Of a stretch of DNA of 64,000 nt, positions 1-8,400 are shown piece by piece (position 1 is the stretch's first letter; each line of letters opens with the position of its first letter). A program made the position numbers and the translations under genes. The notes below the pieces were generated by a model. It saw only the letters and a program-made list of their open reading frames with translations, was not told the origin of the DNA and ran no database searches. The DNA is from DATKMK01 sp035541895 (GTDB lineage Bacteria > Desulfobacterota > Binatia > HRBIN30 > JACQVA1). The stretch lies in contig DATKMK010000063.1 of assembly GCA_035541895.1 (NCBI GenBank), positions 12,993-76,992 of the forward strand, given 5' to 3'.

Positions 1-841
1 TGATGACTTCGTACGTGGTCAGCGTCGGAACGAAATAGGCGCCCGCCTCTCGCATGGACGCGGCAGACTCCTCGTCGAGAAAGTTGCCGTGCTCGATGCT
101 GCGGACGCCGGCTTCGACCGCATTCATGATACCGCGCGGCGTGTAGACGTGCGCCAGCGCGATCTTCTCCACCGCGCGTGCCTCGTAGCAGGCCGCGGCC
201 ATCTCTTCGACGGTGAATTGGGTGTGCTCGATCTCGTCGGTGGGCGACATGCATCCCCCGCCGGCCATGATCTTGATCCCGTGTGCGCCGGTCCGCAACA
301 TCTCACGCGCGGCGCGCCGCATCTCGTCGGGAGAATCGCAGATGCGCGGCGTGGCGGTCAGCCCGTAGATCCCCTCGATCGGGGCGTGATTGCTGTGCGG
401 CTCGCGCCAATCGCCGTGACCACCGGTCTGCGACAGACACGACCCGACGAATAGAATACGCGGGCCGCGCACCAAGCCGCGTTCGGTCGCCTGCGCAAAG
501 CCCCAATCGAGTCCGAACGCATCGCGCACGGTCGTGAATCCGGCCGCGAGCGTTTGCTCCAACACGTCCTTGATGCGCAAGGCCGCGGTGGCGGGCGAAT
601 CGCGCCGAGCTTTCCCGGGATCGGTTTCGATGATGGCCGCGTGGACGTGCGCGTCGGTTAACCCGGGCATCAACGTGCGCCCGCCGCAATCGATGCGAAC
701 GGCGCCGCTTGGTAGCACCGGCTCGCTGCCTCGGACCACCTTTGCAATGTGCCCGCCGTCGACGATCACCGTCGAGCGCGGCGCTAGCTCCGCACCGGTG
801 CAGTCGAGCAGCGTACAATTGCGAAAGACCGTCGTCGTCAT
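1..841 (-). CDS. Amidohydrolase family protein (imidazolonepropionase-like), 3' end cut off
   Basis: Metal-dependent hydrolase of the amidohydrolase superfamily; the substrate cannot be told from the sequence. Translated from the ATG at 841, the 280 visible residues start with a small beta-sandwich stretch followed by the metal motif DAHVH (His65, His67). A lysine in GIKIMAGGG (Lys190) is placed like the carboxylated bridging lysine, and further metal-ligand candidates are His231 (ALAHVY) and His251 (SIEHGN). The final catalytic-Asp part lies beyond the window edge. It sits 15 bp downstream of the LLM oxidoreductase on the same strand, so the two are probably co-transcribed in a catabolic operon. 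Confidence 0.85.
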   Translation of the reverse strand, partial: MTTTVFRNCTLLDCTGAELAPRSTVIVDGGHIAKVVRGSEPVLPSGAVRIDCGGRTLMPGLTDAHVHAAIIETDPGKARRDSPATAALRIKDVLEQTLAAGFTTVRDAFGLDWGFAQATERGLVRGPRILFVGSCLSQTGGHGDWREPHSNHAPIEGIYGLTATPRICDSPDEMRRAAREMLRTGAHGIKIMAGGGCMSPTDEIEHTQFTVEEMAAACYEARAVEKIALAHVYTPRGIMNAVEAGVRSIEHGNFLDEESAASMREAGAYFVPTLTTYEVI

Positions 842-856
842 GAGGGTTCCGCACCG

Positions 857-1828
857 CTACGATTGCAATCGCGGCAGGACCTTGCGCTCGAACAACCGCA
901 AACTCTCCCAACCCAATTCGGGCGGGATGCCTCCCATCAACGGGTGCAACAGGACGCGACCGCACTCCTTGGCTAAGGCGACGCATTCGTCGGGCGTGAC
1001 CACGCGGTACACGCCGCTGGTCCGAACGTCGTCGATCGATTGCGCCGCCACATGCACCTGCGACCGCTGCCCCGGCGTTTGCCACGCCGCGTAGGTTTGC
1101 GCGTCGTACAGCGCGTGCGGCCCGATGCGTGCCCAGTCGCGCGCGGGATCTTCGCTGACGTGCACGAAGCCCGGACCGCCCGGCATCGCGATAAAGCCGC
1201 CATGGAAACCGACGCGGGCGCACTCCTCGTTGTAGATCGCGGCCAGAGCCGGATCGCCGATGGCGGGCGAGAAGCCGCAGTGCAAACGAGCGGCGCGGCG
1301 CGCCGCCTTCTCGGTCGAGCCGCCGATCAGAATCATCGGTGGGGTGTCGGGCTTTGGCGTTACGCGGATGGTGCGCCCGCGCCACTCGAACGGCTCGCCG
1401 GTCCACGCCTGGCGCATGACCCCGATCGCTTCTTCGAGCAGTCGCCAGCGCTGCGTCCGATCGACCCCCGCCATCGCAAATTCTTCGTGCCGATATCCGA
1501 GTCCGGCGACGAAGCTGAGGCGGCCGTCGCTCACCAGCGAGACCGTCGCGAGCTGTTCGGCCAGCCGCACGGGATCGTGCAGCGGCACCAGCACCGCGGC
1601 AATGCTGATGGGCAAGCGCGTTGTTCTCCCGGCGATCGCGGCCGCCAGCGTGATCGGTGCGGGCGAAAAACCGTCATCGACTCCGTGGTGCTCGGACAGC
1701 GCCACGAAGTGCAGTCCGAGCTGATCCGCCCACGCGCATTGATCCAAGCACGCATGATAGGCCGCGGCATGCGTGTTTGGACTGAACGACGGAACGCGCA
1801 AGTCGTAACGTAGGCCGATCATGATCAT
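857..1828 (-). CDS. LLM class flavin-dependent oxidoreductase
   Basis: Luciferase-like monooxygenase family enzyme of 323 aa, using FMN or F420 with an unknown substrate. The TIM-barrel start is clear: the SEHHGVDDGFSPAP segment near residues 44-57, then LVSDGRLSFVAGLGY, a family hallmark, and a PPMILIGGSTEKAARRAA segment typical of the second half. The ATG at 1828 has an AAGGAGA ribosome-binding site about 6 bp upstream; a second in-frame ATG two codons on is possible. It leads the operon with the amidohydrolase and diverges from the membrane-protein gene at 2302 across a 473-bp spacer. Confidence 0.88.
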   Translation of the reverse strand: MIMIGLRYDLRVPSFSPNTHAAAYHACLDQCAWADQLGLHFVALSEHHGVDDGFSPAPITLAAAIAGRTTRLPISIAAVLVPLHDPVRLAEQLATVSLVSDGRLSFVAGLGYRHEEFAMAGVDRTQRWRLLEEAIGVMRQAWTGEPFEWRGRTIRVTPKPDTPPMILIGGSTEKAARRAARLHCGFSPAIGDPALAAIYNEECARVGFHGGFIAMPGGPGFVHVSEDPARDWARIGPHALYDAQTYAAWQTPGQRSQVHVAAQSIDDVRTSGVYRVVTPDECVALAKECGRVLLHPLMGGIPPELGWESLRLFERKVLPRLQS

Positions 1829-2301
1829 GGTTGTCTCCTTCTTCGCGTCGCGAAACGGGGCCGGTTGTACGGCGCGGCGTTGCGTACGTCAACGCCGCAG
1901 TCGCGGTGGTTCCACCGCTTTGTGTGCGTTCCGGAGAAGAACCGGGCGCGGTCTACAACTCAGATTCGCGAGCGGTCGCGAGTGACGTGCGTCGCGGCTT
2001 GCGGGCTTCGCCCTGCACCCCCAGAGGGAAGGCTCAAACGCCGCCTTCTCTCGGACTCCCTTCGGCTTCCGCTGCGCTCGGCTATGGGCCGCTGCGTCCC
2101 GAGTCGGGCTCACGCGATCGCCGCGCGCCAACAACATCGGGCTGCGCTGCCAATGACCGGCGGCGAATCGCATCCGACGGCCTCTGGGCTCTGTGAATTG
2201 AGGAGCCGCACGTTCCTCCCTTCGGAAGCCGGCCACACCCAGCCGCCCGGATTCCCCCCGCACCGGTTTCTGATGTAGAGGCGGGTTCACGGAGGTGGAA
2301 G
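1829..2301. other. 473-bp divergent intergenic region, no convincing gene
   Basis: This spacer separates two divergent gene starts and should carry both promoters. I see no tRNA and no family-like protein. It holds two good hairpins near the minus-strand gene: 1874-1898 (9-bp arms, 7-nt loop) and 1903-1918 (7-bp arms, 2-nt loop). The part from about 1990 to 2270 is open in several frames, but the translations are Arg/Ala/Ser-rich with no domain. It looks like non-coding, strongly structured GC-rich DNA. Confidence 0.6.
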
Positions 2302-2787
2302 ATGAACGAACGGTTGCAGTCGCAGATGATCGCACACGGTGCGCTGGTGTTTCTGGCCGGGTTGCTCGCCGGCTTTCCGTTCGCGTTTCTTTTGCTCGGC
2401 AAGATCGTCCTGTGGCCGATCCCGGGGGCGATCGCCGTCGCGATGCCCGGCGATGTGCGCGGCTGGCGGATGGCGCATCTGGAAGGGATCTTGAACGGCC
2501 TCACCCTGATCGGTGTCGCCGCGGTCGGCGCGCGCCTCAGGTTGAGCGAGCGCGCGCAGCAAACCGTGGCGTGGGCCCTGATCGTCACCGCGTGGGGCAA
2601 CATGATCGCGTCGATTGTCGGTCCGCTGTTCGGCGGTCGCGGTCTGGCGTTCGGCGAAGGTATCGCCAATAACCTCATGTATCTGCTGTTCGTCGCCGCG
2701 ATCGTCGCCGTCGTAGTCGCGATGTGTCTGGTGTTTGCCGGTGCGCGCCGGAGTGCGCTGTCCGACTCAGAACCGGCACGCCAATGA
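2302..2787 (+). CDS. Styrene-oxide isomerase-like integral membrane protein
   Basis: A 161-aa protein with about four membrane segments whose pattern matches the styrene-oxide isomerase (StyC) family from memory. Matching points are AHGALVF near the N-terminus, RGWRMAHLEGILNGL at 53-67 and WGNMIASIVGPLFGGRG around 99-115. His59 and Asn65 fall where StyC has its heme-ligand histidine and active-site asparagine; that family isomerises aryl epoxides to aldehydes. The length fits (StyC is about 170 aa). A strong GGAGGTGG site at 2291-2298 fixes the ATG. It precedes an alkyl sulfatase and an epoxide-hydrolase-like gene, so a xenobiotic or hydrocarbon role is plausible. The true substrate is unknown. 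Confidence 0.65.
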   Translation: MNERLQSQMIAHGALVFLAGLLAGFPFAFLLLGKIVLWPIPGAIAVAMPGDVRGWRMAHLEGILNGLTLIGVAAVGARLRLSERAQQTVAWALIVTAWGNMIASIVGPLFGGRGLAFGEGIANNLMYLLFVAAIVAVVVAMCLVFAGARRSALSDSEPARQ

Positions 2788-2797
2788 GGAATGCCCT

Positions 2798-4798
2798 ATG
2801 CCCAACACGCTCACTCGATTGGCTGCCCTGATTGCGTGCGCCGCGCTCGCTTCGTGCGGCAAGCAGCAGGGCATGACGAGTCAGGACTTCGGGCCCGATG
2901 CGGATGCCGACGGTCACACGGCGGCGACCCAGTTCACCGCGAGCCACAACACCGCGGTCGGTGCGGAGTTGTCGCTCGCCGATCCGGCGGAGTTCGACGA
3001 CGCCAAGCGTGGGTTTATCGCCACCGACGACCCGCTGGTGGTCAAGAATGACGCGGGCGCGGTGATCTGGGATCGCCCCGGCTATGACTTCATCAAAGGC
3101 GATGCGCCGCCCAGCGTGAATCCCAGCCTGTGGCGCCAGGCACAGCTCAACAACTTCAACGGCCTCTTCAAAGTCACCGATCGCATCTTTCAAGTTCGGG
3201 GCTATGACATCTCGAACATGAGCGTCATCGAGGGCGATACCGGACGGATCCTCGTTGATCCGCTTACCACCGTGTTCACCTCGACCAAGGCGCTGGCGCT
3301 GGTCAATCGCACATTGGGCGAACGGCCGCTGGTTGCGATCATTCTCACCCACAGTCACATCGACCATTTCGGCGGCATCAAAGGTGTGGTGAGCGCCGCC
3401 GACGTGCGCAGCGGCAAAGTGCGCGTCGTTGCGCCGCTCCGATTCACGGAGGAAGCCGTCAGTGAGAACGTGATTGCCGGCGTCGTGATGGGCCGGCGCG
3501 CTCAATACATGTACGGCCTGCCGCTGGATCGCAGCGAGCGCGGCCACGTCGATACCGGTTTGGGCAAGGGGCCGGCGGTCGGCAACATCTCCATCCTCGC
3601 ACCCACCGACAGCGTCGACCATACCGGTCAAACGATGCGGATCGACGGCGTCGACTTCGTCTTTCAGTACGTGCCGCACTCCGAGGCGCCGGCGGAGCTG
3701 ACGTTTCATCTCCCGCAATTCAAAGCCTTCTGTGGCGCCGAGATCGTCTCCCAGAACATGCACAACCTGTACACGCTGCGCGGCGCCAAGGTGCGCGACG
3801 CGCTGTTGTGGAGCGGCTACATCGACGAAGCGATCGACCGGTTCGGCGCCGACACCGCCGTCGTATTCAACAGCCACCACTGGCCGGTGTGGGGCGAAGC
3901 GCGCGTGATCGAATACCTGAAGCAGCAGCGCGACACATATCGCTACCTTCACGATCAGACGCTGCGCCTCGCCTCGCAAGGGCTTACCCCCAGCGAGATC
4001 GCCGACGCCCTGGTGCTGCCCGAGAGTTTGCGCCGATCGTTTCCGAGTCGCGGCTACTACGGCACCGCGAAACACAATGCCCGCGCCGTCTATCAGTTTT
4101 ACTTCGGTTGGTACGACGGCAATCCTGCCAATCTCGACTCGCTGCCGCCGGAAGAGGAGGGTAAGCGCTACGTCGATGCGATCGGCGGTGTCGCAGCCGT
4201 GGTCGCCAAGGCGCAAGCGGCGTACGATCAGGGCGACTATCGGTGGGCCGCCACTCTGCTCAAACACGTCGTCTTTGCCGATCCGGACAACGACACGGCA
4301 AAAGGGTTGCTCGCGCGCACGTACGACCAACTCGGCTATCAGGCCGAATCGGGTCCGTGGCGCGATGAGTATTTGACCGGCGCGCAGGAACTCCGGCACG
4401 GCGTCAAGCCGGTGGGCCCGATCACCGTGGCGGCGGACATTCTGAACAACATTCCGCTCGACCAGTTCTTCACCGCCATGGCGACGCGCCTGAACGGGCC
4501 GAAGGCCGACGGCAAGCAGATGACGATCAATTTCGTATTCAAGGACGAAGACAAGACGATCGTCGTGCGCGTCGAGAACGCCGTCCTGCATCACAAAGAC
4601 GCGCCTGCGGATCCCAACGCGGACGCCACCGTCACGGTAACGCGCGCCTTCTGGCTGAAGCTGATCACCAAGCAGGTGTCGATCAAGGACCTGGTATTCT
4701 CAGACGAGTATCAGGTACAAGGCAGTCGAACCACGTTGCTGTCGTTCTTCTCGTTGCTCGACGATCCGAATCCGAACTTCGCGATCGTCACGCCGTAG
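2798..4798 (+). CDS. SdsA/BDS1-like alkyl sulfatase, lipoprotein
   Basis: Metallo-beta-lactamase-fold alkyl sulfohydrolase (666 aa), predicted to cleave alkyl sulfates to alcohol and sulfate. Residues 1-20 are a lipoprotein signal with lipobox LASC (Cys20). The zinc motif THSHIDH gives His185, His187, Asp189 and His190. The later segment FCGAEIVSQNMHNLYT and the NSHHWPVWG motif are typical of the second metal site and dimerisation domain. A C-terminal SCP2-like domain starts near residue 540 (ADILNNIPLDQFFTAMATRL). The ATG at 2798 was chosen over upstream in-frame starts because it has a GAGGA site at 2785-2789 and begins the signal peptide. It lies 10 bp after the isomerase-like gene, so they are likely one operon. 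Confidence 0.9.
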   Translation: MPNTLTRLAALIACAALASCGKQQGMTSQDFGPDADADGHTAATQFTASHNTAVGAELSLADPAEFDDAKRGFIATDDPLVVKNDAGAVIWDRPGYDFIKGDAPPSVNPSLWRQAQLNNFNGLFKVTDRIFQVRGYDISNMSVIEGDTGRILVDPLTTVFTSTKALALVNRTLGERPLVAIILTHSHIDHFGGIKGVVSAADVRSGKVRVVAPLRFTEEAVSENVIAGVVMGRRAQYMYGLPLDRSERGHVDTGLGKGPAVGNISILAPTDSVDHTGQTMRIDGVDFVFQYVPHSEAPAELTFHLPQFKAFCGAEIVSQNMHNLYTLRGAKVRDALLWSGYIDEAIDRFGADTAVVFNSHHWPVWGEARVIEYLKQQRDTYRYLHDQTLRLASQGLTPSEIADALVLPESLRRSFPSRGYYGTAKHNARAVYQFYFGWYDGNPANLDSLPPEEEGKRYVDAIGGVAAVVAKAQAAYDQGDYRWAATLLKHVVFADPDNDTAKGLLARTYDQLGYQAESGPWRDEYLTGAQELRHGVKPVGPITVAADILNNIPLDQFFTAMATRLNGPKADGKQMTINFVFKDEDKTIVVRVENAVLHHKDAPADPNADATVTVTRAFWLKLITKQVSIKDLVFSDEYQVQGSRTTLLSFFSLLDDPNPNFAIVTP

Positions 4799-4823
4799 CC
4801 GGTGAAGCGAAGGGAATCCCGCG

Positions 4824-5018
4824 ATGTTTTGCCAACGGATACAGCGGCGACTCCAACTTTGGTGGGGAGAGTCGCCGAGCGTTGCGGCGCGCCTCGCCGA
4901 AGGGCCGCGTGTCCAGCGCATTTGCCCCGACACGCCCGGCAAGGGAAGGCTCTTCACTCGCTTCGCCGACGAGGTCTTCGAGCAACTATGGCGCGAGACG
5001 TTTCCCGACTCGATTTGA
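4824..5018 (+). CDS. Possible small protein (64 aa), unrecognised
   Basis: A short open frame fills the gap between the alkyl sulfatase and the alpha/beta hydrolase. Its stop directly precedes the next gene's AAGGAGA site, which is operon-like spacing. The product ends RFADEVFEQLWRETFPDSI and shows no signal peptide, membrane segment or known domain. No good ribosome-binding site precedes the ATG. It may be a decayed fragment or chance frame. Confidence 0.25.
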   Translation: MFCQRIQRRLQLWWGESPSVAARLAEGPRVQRICPDTPGKGRLFTRFADEVFEQLWRETFPDSI

Positions 5019-5030
5019 TAAGGAGAGCCG

Positions 5031-5915
5031 ATGAGTATCCCCGACGAGGTTGCGCGGGTGCAGAATGAGTGGTTGCGTCGCGGCCACTTCACTACGCTGG
5101 CGGAAGGGCACCGCATCTTCGTGATGCAGGAAGGAAACGGGCCGGATCTGGTGCTGGTGCACGGCTTTCCCTCGACGAGTCATGATTTCGCTGCCGCGCT
5201 GCCCATGCTCACCTCGCGGTTCCGCGTGACGACGTGGGATCAGTTGGGCTTCGGATTCTCCGACAAGCCGGTCGATGAGCAGGTGTCCTACTCGTTGCTC
5301 GATCAGGGTCGACGAGCCGGTGAGATCGCCCGCGCACTGGGTATCACGCACGCCCGCGTGATCGGGCACGACATGGGGTTGACCGTCGCGGTCGAGATGC
5401 TGTGCCGGCACCACGAGCATTCGCTCGGATTCACGATCGATGCGTTGGGTTTGTGCAACGGCAGCCACTTGGTCGAACTGGCGCACCTCACGCCGGTGCA
5501 AGAAGCGCTGATGACCGACGAGGGCGCGGCGGCGTTCGCGCAGAACTACGATCCCGAACGCTTCGCCGACGGCCTGCGCTTCGTCTGGGCCGACCCGCAG
5601 CGGACACCCGCCGTCGATATCCGTGCGATCGCCTACTGGATGCAGCACAACAACGGTCTCGCCATCCTGGGCCGCATCGCACGCTACAACATCGAACGCC
5701 GGCTATATGCGGAGCGGTGGCGATCGATTCTCGGCCACACCGACGTGCCGATTCGGGTCGTGTGGGGCGATCGCGATCCGATTGCGGTCATCGAAATCGG
5801 CCGGCAACTGAGCACGATGTCCGGCGGAACGCTGTCGGTACTGGAAGGCGTCGGCCACTACCCGCAAATGGAGCGACCCGCGGCCTGGGTGTCGGCGGTC
5901 ACGAGCGAGTGGTAG
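5031..5915 (+). CDS. Alpha/beta hydrolase, epoxide hydrolase / haloalkane dehalogenase-like
   Basis: A 294-aa alpha/beta hydrolase. The oxyanion-hole motif HGFPSTS is at 44-50. The nucleophile elbow is GHDMG with Asp114 rather than Ser, which is characteristic of epoxide hydrolases and haloalkane dehalogenases. WGDRD probably supplies the acid, and GVGHYPQMERP the catalytic His near the C-terminus. The ATG has an AAGGAGA site 6 bp upstream. Standing downstream of an epoxide-isomerase-like gene and an alkyl sulfatase, an epoxide or halide substrate would make sense, but the lid sequence does not let me choose. Confidence 0.8.
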   Translation: MSIPDEVARVQNEWLRRGHFTTLAEGHRIFVMQEGNGPDLVLVHGFPSTSHDFAAALPMLTSRFRVTTWDQLGFGFSDKPVDEQVSYSLLDQGRRAGEIARALGITHARVIGHDMGLTVAVEMLCRHHEHSLGFTIDALGLCNGSHLVELAHLTPVQEALMTDEGAAAFAQNYDPERFADGLRFVWADPQRTPAVDIRAIAYWMQHNNGLAILGRIARYNIERRLYAERWRSILGHTDVPIRVVWGDRDPIAVIEIGRQLSTMSGGTLSVLEGVGHYPQMERPAAWVSAVTSEW

Positions 5916-5929
5916 CTCGGCGATCGCGG

Positions 5930-5953
5930 GGAGCGCGCCCGGAGGCGCGCTCC
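5930..5953. terminator. Hairpin between convergent genes
   Basis: A perfect 10-bp inverted repeat (GGAGCGCGCC / GGCGCGCTCC) with a 4-nt loop lies in the 47-bp gap between two convergent genes. There is no T-run, so it would be a non-canonical or bidirectional terminator. Confidence 0.55.
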
Positions 5954-5962
5954 ACCTGACGT

Positions 5963-7381
5963 TCACTCGAACTTCATCTCGCGGACGTCGCGGGCGATGC
6001 GGAGCGGCGCCGCCGTGGCGGCGCGGATGTCGTCGATGGTGACGCCGGGGGCACACTCGCGCAGCAGGAAGCCGTCGGCGTCGACATCGAGCCAGGCGAG
6101 ATCGGTGACGACTGCCTTGACGCAGCCGAGCGCGGTCGCCGGGTAGCCCAAGCGCTCCACGAGCTTCGAACTGCCGTTGCGTTCGGTGTGGTAGCACATG
6201 GCGATGATGCGAGCGCCACCGGCGGCCAGGTCCATCGCGCCGCCGATGCCGCCGCTGCTGCCTTCTGAGGTGCTCCAATTCGCCAGGTCGCCGTTCTGCG
6301 CGACCTGGAATGCCCCCAAGACGATGGTGGTGACGCGGCCGTTGCGGGCCATCGCAAACGACGTCGTCGAGTCGAAATAGGCCGTGCCGGACACGGGCGT
6401 CACTAGTTGACCGCTGGCGTTGTAGAGGTCGATGTCTTCCTCGCCCTCGGGGGGGAAGGCGCCGTAGCCGAGAATTCCGTTCTCCGAATGCAAAGTGATG
6501 TCGCGGCCGGCGATGAAGTTCGACACCAATGTCGGCAGACCGAGTCCGAGATTCACATACTCGCCTTCGCGCAGCAGCATCGCGGTCTTCATGGCCATGA
6601 GGTCCGCCGGCAGCCCGACCGGCCCGCCGTCCCCCAGCGCGCGGCCTTCCATGTTGTTGACCCGGCCGATCGTCTTGAGGATTTGCCGCAACACACCGAC
6701 GTCGAGGTGCGTCGTCGTCTTGACCACGCGATCGACGAACACCCCCGGCGTCGCGACCGTTTCCGGATCGATCGCGCCGAGCGGGACGATTGCTTTGACC
6801 TCTGCAATCGTTGTCCTCGCGGCGGTGGCGAACGCCGGACCGAAGTTGCGCATGCCGCGACGATACGTGAGGTTGCCGGCCGGGTCGGCCTGATGCGCCT
6901 GCAGGAGCGCGAAGTCCGCGCGAATCGCGCGCTCGAAGAGATAGCGCTTGCCGTCGAACACGCGTTCTTCTTTCCCCTCGGCCATCTTCGTCCCGACGCC
7001 GGTTGGAGTGTAGAAGCCGGCCAACCCCGCCCCGCCAGCGCGCACGCGTTCGGCGAGCGTGCCTTGCGGCACCATCTCCAACTCGATCTCCTTGGCCTTC
7101 ACCATCTCGCTGATCGGCGACGGGATGGTGACCGAGCCGACGTAGCTGCAAATCAGCTTGCGAATTTGTTTCTTGTCGGCGAGCACGTTGAGCGACGTCG
7201 GACCGCCTGCGGGCGTGTTGCAGATGACGGTGAGATTCTTCACGCCGCGATCGGCGAGCGCGAGCAGACAGTCGGTCGGCCACGCTTGCGGCGGTCCGAA
7301 GCTGTGAACGAGAATGGATGCGCCGTCCGGAATGTCGGCCACGGCCTGGTGTGCGGTCTCACAGATCTGTTTGGTCGCCAT
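5963..7381 (-). CDS. Fused two-domain CoA transferase (SCOT-like, A+B subunits)
   Basis: Family I 3-oxoacid-type CoA transferase of 472 aa with both subunits in one chain. The A half is about residues 1-220 and the B half about 255-472. The glutamate that forms the CoA thioester intermediate is Glu300 in HSENGILGYG, preceded by the LGLGLPT motif. The ATG at 7381 is preferred to an upstream in-frame ATG at 7399 because GCGGAG precedes it. It follows the two 2-oxoacid:ferredoxin oxidoreductase genes on the same strand, 121 bp on, suggesting it activates or recycles the CoA ester handled by that enzyme. The actual acid pair is not evident. Confidence 0.85.
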   Translation of the reverse strand: MATKQICETAHQAVADIPDGASILVHSFGPPQAWPTDCLLALADRGVKNLTVICNTPAGGPTSLNVLADKKQIRKLICSYVGSVTIPSPISEMVKAKEIELEMVPQGTLAERVRAGGAGLAGFYTPTGVGTKMAEGKEERVFDGKRYLFERAIRADFALLQAHQADPAGNLTYRRGMRNFGPAFATAARTTIAEVKAIVPLGAIDPETVATPGVFVDRVVKTTTHLDVGVLRQILKTIGRVNNMEGRALGDGGPVGLPADLMAMKTAMLLREGEYVNLGLGLPTLVSNFIAGRDITLHSENGILGYGAFPPEGEEDIDLYNASGQLVTPVSGTAYFDSTTSFAMARNGRVTTIVLGAFQVAQNGDLANWSTSEGSSGGIGGAMDLAAGGARIIAMCYHTERNGSSKLVERLGYPATALGCVKAVVTDLAWLDVDADGFLLRECAPGVTIDDIRAATAAPLRIARDVREMKFE

Positions 7382-7429
7382 GGCCGCTCCGCATTCCATG
7401 CCGAACGCAGGCGGTCAAGTTGGGCGTGT

Positions 7430-7463
7430 GCCGGCGCGACCAGAGAGTTGAGATCGCGCCGGC
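7430..7463. repeat. Inverted repeat between oxidoreductase beta and CoA transferase genes
   Basis: Perfect 10-bp arms (GCCGGCGCGA / TCGCGCCGGC) flank a 14-nt loop in the 121-bp intercistronic gap. With no T-run it may be an attenuator, an mRNA-stability hairpin or a weak terminator that separates CoA transferase expression from the upstream genes. Confidence 0.45.
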
Positions 7464-7502
7464 GGCCGGCAGACTGTTGGGGGGCGACGACGGCCGGCTA
7501 AT

Positions 7503-8393
7503 TCATTCGGGGCGAAACTGGTCGAGGATCCGCTCGCGCGGCCGCGCGGCCCCACGGAGCTCTTCGTGGCGCGCGTGCACCAACTCTTCGTAGGTCGGCG
7601 AGGGCTCCGGCGTGCGATAGAAAATTCCCGTGTACAGCTCGGTGCCGTAGGCTTGCGCCAGATCCATCGCGCGCAAGCGGTCGGCGGGATTGTGGCCAAG
7701 CTTGCTCAGGCTCTGCATCTTCAGCTTGTGCACCTTGAGTTGCGCGTCGGGCTCACCGAAGGTGACGCAGGGCGATTGCACGTTGACGAAGGCGAAGCCG
7801 GGGAAACGAATCGCTTCCCTGATGATTTGTTCCAAGCCGACCATGTCGGCCGGCGTGCCCTGCGCGACGAAGCCGGCGCCGTAGCCCAGCACGTATAAGA
7901 GCGGGTTCACGGGCGCTTCCAAGCTGCCGAAGCTTGAGGTGACGGTCTTCAATCCGCGCGGGGATGTCGGGGACAACTGGCCTTTGGTGAGGCCGTAGAT
8001 CTGGTTGTCCATCACGAGGTAGGTGAGGTCGGCGTTGCGTCGGATGGCGTGGGCGACGTGCCCGCCGCCGATCGAGAAACCGTCGCCGTCGCCGCCGGCC
8101 ACCAGAACCAGGAGGCTGGGGTTAGCCAACTTGATGCCCTGAGCGATCGGTAGTGCGCGGCCATGGACGGTGTTGAACCCGTACGCCGTGGTGTAACCGG
8201 GGATGCGGCTCGAACAGCCGATGCCCGAGACGAATGCGATCTCGTGCGGCGGGCGGCCAATGGCGGCAAGGGCACGGTAGATCGCGCTCAGCACCCCGAA
8301 GTCGCCACAGCCCGGGCACCAAATGGGCTTCAGGTCGCTCTGATATTCTTTGGGAAGATGTTGCTCGGCTACCGCTGCGGCAACGCTGGTCAT
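7503..8393 (-). CDS. korB: 2-oxoacid:ferredoxin oxidoreductase, beta subunit
   Basis: Thiamine-diphosphate subunit (296 aa) of a 2-oxoglutarate/2-oxoacid:acceptor oxidoreductase, which decarboxylates a 2-oxoacid to acyl-CoA and reduces ferredoxin. It shows the Fe-S cysteines in WCPGCGDFG, GIGCSS and QSPCVTFG. The TPP-binding GGDGDGFSIGGGH is followed by DNQIYGLTKGQLSPTS. The length matches KorB, and there is no separate ferredoxin domain. The ATG at 8393 lies 7 bp past the alpha-subunit stop with GGGAG in the right place; a longer in-frame extension would overlap the alpha gene. The substrate could also be pyruvate or a branched-chain oxoacid. Confidence 0.88.
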   Translation of the reverse strand: MTSVAAAVAEQHLPKEYQSDLKPIWCPGCGDFGVLSAIYRALAAIGRPPHEIAFVSGIGCSSRIPGYTTAYGFNTVHGRALPIAQGIKLANPSLLVLVAGGDGDGFSIGGGHVAHAIRRNADLTYLVMDNQIYGLTKGQLSPTSPRGLKTVTSSFGSLEAPVNPLLYVLGYGAGFVAQGTPADMVGLEQIIREAIRFPGFAFVNVQSPCVTFGEPDAQLKVHKLKMQSLSKLGHNPADRLRAMDLAQAYGTELYTGIFYRTPEPSPTYEELVHARHEELRGAARPRERILDQFRPE

Positions 8394-8400
8394 GGATGCT

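Noticed and set aside
1889..2335. 148-codon minus-strand frame in the divergent spacer
   Set aside because: Overlaps the promoter and ribosome-binding site of the gene at 2302 and has no protein-like features.
2675..4594. 639-codon minus-strand frame antisense to the alkyl sulfatase
   Set aside because: The plus strand carries the lipobox, HxHxDH and SCP2-like domain; the antisense product has none.
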